DNA of 13,638 nucleotides, taken from the NCBI GenBank assembly GCA_031273835.1, contig JAISRD010000085.1, positions 1-13,638 of the forward strand. Reading direction: 5' to 3'. The DNA is from Treponema sp. (lineage in GTDB: Bacteria; Spirochaetota; Spirochaetia; Treponematales; Breznakiellaceae). The position numbers and the translations under genes are program-made. This document shows positions 12,554 through 13,638 of this stretch, piece by piece (position 1 is the stretch's first letter; every line of letters begins with the position of its first letter). The notes below the pieces were generated by a model. That model was given only the letters and a program-made list of their open reading frames with translations, was not told the origin of the DNA and did no database searches.

Positions 12554-13638
12554 GTGAAAACCTTGGAAAATTTTACCACCATTGAGCAGATGGAGGCGGA
12601 TACCGCCAAACTTAAGGAAAACGCCTGCGCCGTCTGCGCGGAAACCTGGGAGGATCGCAGCAAAAACCAGACGCCCCACTGTAAATTCGGCGAAGACGGG
12701 GTCTGTTGTAAAAACTGTTCCATGGGGCCCTGCCGCATCACCCCCAAGGGCCAGCGGGGTATCTGCGGGGCCGACGCCCACGCCATCGCGGGACGGAACT
12801 ACCTCAGGACCATCGCGGCGGGCACCTCCGCCCACTCGGATCATACCCGGGAGATCCTTCACGTTTTAGCCTCCGCAAGCCGGGAGGGGAACTATCATAT
12901 ACGGGATGAACAAAAACTCATGGACCTCGCCGGGGAATGGGAGGTCCAAACCGAGGGCCGGGATATCTACGATATCGCCCATGACGTGGCCGAGATCGGC
13001 CTTATGGAATTCGGGAAGAGTTCCGGAAAGCAGCGTTTTATCAAGCGGGCCACCGATGAACGGCAGCAATGCTGGCGGGAACAGGGGATAGAGCCCCGGG
13101 CCATAGACCGGGAAGTGGTGACGGCCCTGCACATGACCCACATGGGGAATACCGCCGACGCCGAGGTCCTGGTGCGCCAGGGCCTGCGGACCAGTATCGC
13201 CAACGGCTGGGGGGGCTCCATGATGGGCACGGAGATCTCGGACATCCTCTTCGGGACCCCCACGGTGCGGTTCACCGAGGGGAATCTGGGGGTGCTGGAA
13301 AAGGATATGGTGAACATCGTGGTCCACGGCCACGACCCGGCCTTCTCCGAAATGGTGGTAACCGCGGCGGAGGTAAAAGAGCTGGTGGATTACGCCAAAG
13401 GCAAGGGGATCAAGGGGATCAACATCGTCGGGCTCTGCTGTACCGCCAACGAGATTGCCATGCGCCATGGAGTCAGGATGGCGGGGAATTTCCTCCAGCA
13501 GGAAAACGCGGTCCTCACCGGGGCGGTGGAGATGATGTGCGTGGATATCCAGTGTATCTTCCCCGCCCTGGCCCCCTTAAGCGAATGTTTCCACACCAAG
13601 TTTGTTACCAGTTCCCCCATCGCCCGTATCCCCGGTTC
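12554..13638 (+). CDS. cooS: Carbon monoxide dehydrogenase catalytic subunit, N-terminal part (runs off the window)
   Basis: The open frame runs to the last base, giving 361 residues of a protein usually about 630 long. The iron-sulfur cysteines are in the family pattern: C43 and C51 for the D-cluster (seven residues between), and C52, C55, C60 and C71 for the B-cluster, in FGEDGVCCKNCSMGPCRI-type sequence (45-62). C-cluster ligands expected in this half are present: H260 (HGHDP), C295 or C296 (GLCCTANE) and C334 (VDIQC). It interconverts CO2 and CO, either as the carbonyl branch of the Wood-Ljungdahl pathway with acetyl-CoA synthase or as a CO oxidiser; partner genes would lie to the right. 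The GTG start at 12554 has GGAG at 12540-12543; ATG 12590 is possible but would cut off the first twelve residues. Long G and C runs make this end of the window look more GC-rich than the operon to its left. Confidence 0.95.
   Translation, partial: MKTLENFTTIEQMEADTAKLKENACAVCAETWEDRSKNQTPHCKFGEDGVCCKNCSMGPCRITPKGQRGICGADAHAIAGRNYLRTIAAGTSAHSDHTREILHVLASASREGNYHIRDEQKLMDLAGEWEVQTEGRDIYDIAHDVAEIGLMEFGKSSGKQRFIKRATDERQQCWREQGIEPRAIDREVVTALHMTHMGNTADAEVLVRQGLRTSIANGWGGSMMGTEISDILFGTPTVRFTEGNLGVLEKDMVNIVVHGHDPAFSEMVVTAAEVKELVDYAKGKGIKGINIVGLCCTANEIAMRHGVRMAGNFLQQENAVLTGAVEMMCVDIQCIFPALAPLSECFHTKFVTSSPIARIPG

Noticed and set aside
12866..13468. 200-codon antisense open frame inside cooS
   Set aside because: The forward frame contains all expected CO dehydrogenase cysteines; the reverse product is low-complexity, rich in Gly, His and Pro, and without motifs.
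1..13638. CRISPR array, tRNA, rRNA, insertion sequence or phage attachment site
   Set aside because: No regularly spaced repeats, cloverleaf sequences, transposase frames or terminal inverted repeats were visible on reading both strands.

Overview
The window reads as part of the chromosome of an anaerobic, acetogen-like bacterium that moves one-carbon units on corrinoid proteins and tetrahydrofolate. A termite-gut Treponema or related spirochete would fit the gene content, but that assignment is inference: there is no rRNA or other phylogenetic marker here. I found no tRNA, rRNA, CRISPR array, insertion sequence or phage gene.

Layout. Bases 1-240 are a regulatory region with two outward-facing sigma70-type promoters. 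One reads leftward off the window. The other is a perfect TTGACA-N17-TATAAT reading rightward, with palindromic operator-like sites over and after it. Bases 241-11554 hold ten same-strand genes, mostly with short spacers: a UroD-superfamily methyltransferase, a B12-binding corrinoid protein, a TIM-barrel sugar isomerase/epimerase-like protein, a cupin (phosphomannose-isomerase-like) protein, a zinc-dependent dehydrogenase, a three-part sugar ABC importer (ATPase, permease, binding lipoprotein), a class II aldolase-like protein and an FGGY sugar kinase. The last gene meets a leftward methyltetrahydrofolate:corrinoid methyltransferase (11551-12357) tail to tail, with a 4-base overlap of stop codons. 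A divergent 196-base gap leads to a rightward CO dehydrogenase catalytic subunit (cooS, from 12554), cut by the window end.

How the genes may work together. Methyltransferase I plus corrinoid protein plus pterin-dependent methyltransferase II is the core of anaerobic O-demethylase systems. CO dehydrogenase is the carbonyl-branch enzyme of the Wood-Ljungdahl pathway. Here the first two components lead an operon that otherwise looks like uptake and breakdown of a sugar or polyol. The simplest reading is a corrinoid-dependent pathway for an O-methylated carbohydrate: import it, move the methyl group to cobalamin and then to tetrahydrofolate for acetogenesis, and isomerise, oxidise, phosphorylate and cleave the carbon skeleton. 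The substrate cannot be read from the sequence.

Other notable points: a ten-codon relic of the cupin gene's C-terminus, differing only at third positions, sits directly after the UroD-type gene; a 12-base palindrome from the leader recurs exactly inside the permease gene; the UroD-type protein lacks the HxC...C zinc signature of MtaA/MtbA; and the aldolase-like protein has Gln where class II aldolases have a zinc-binding His.
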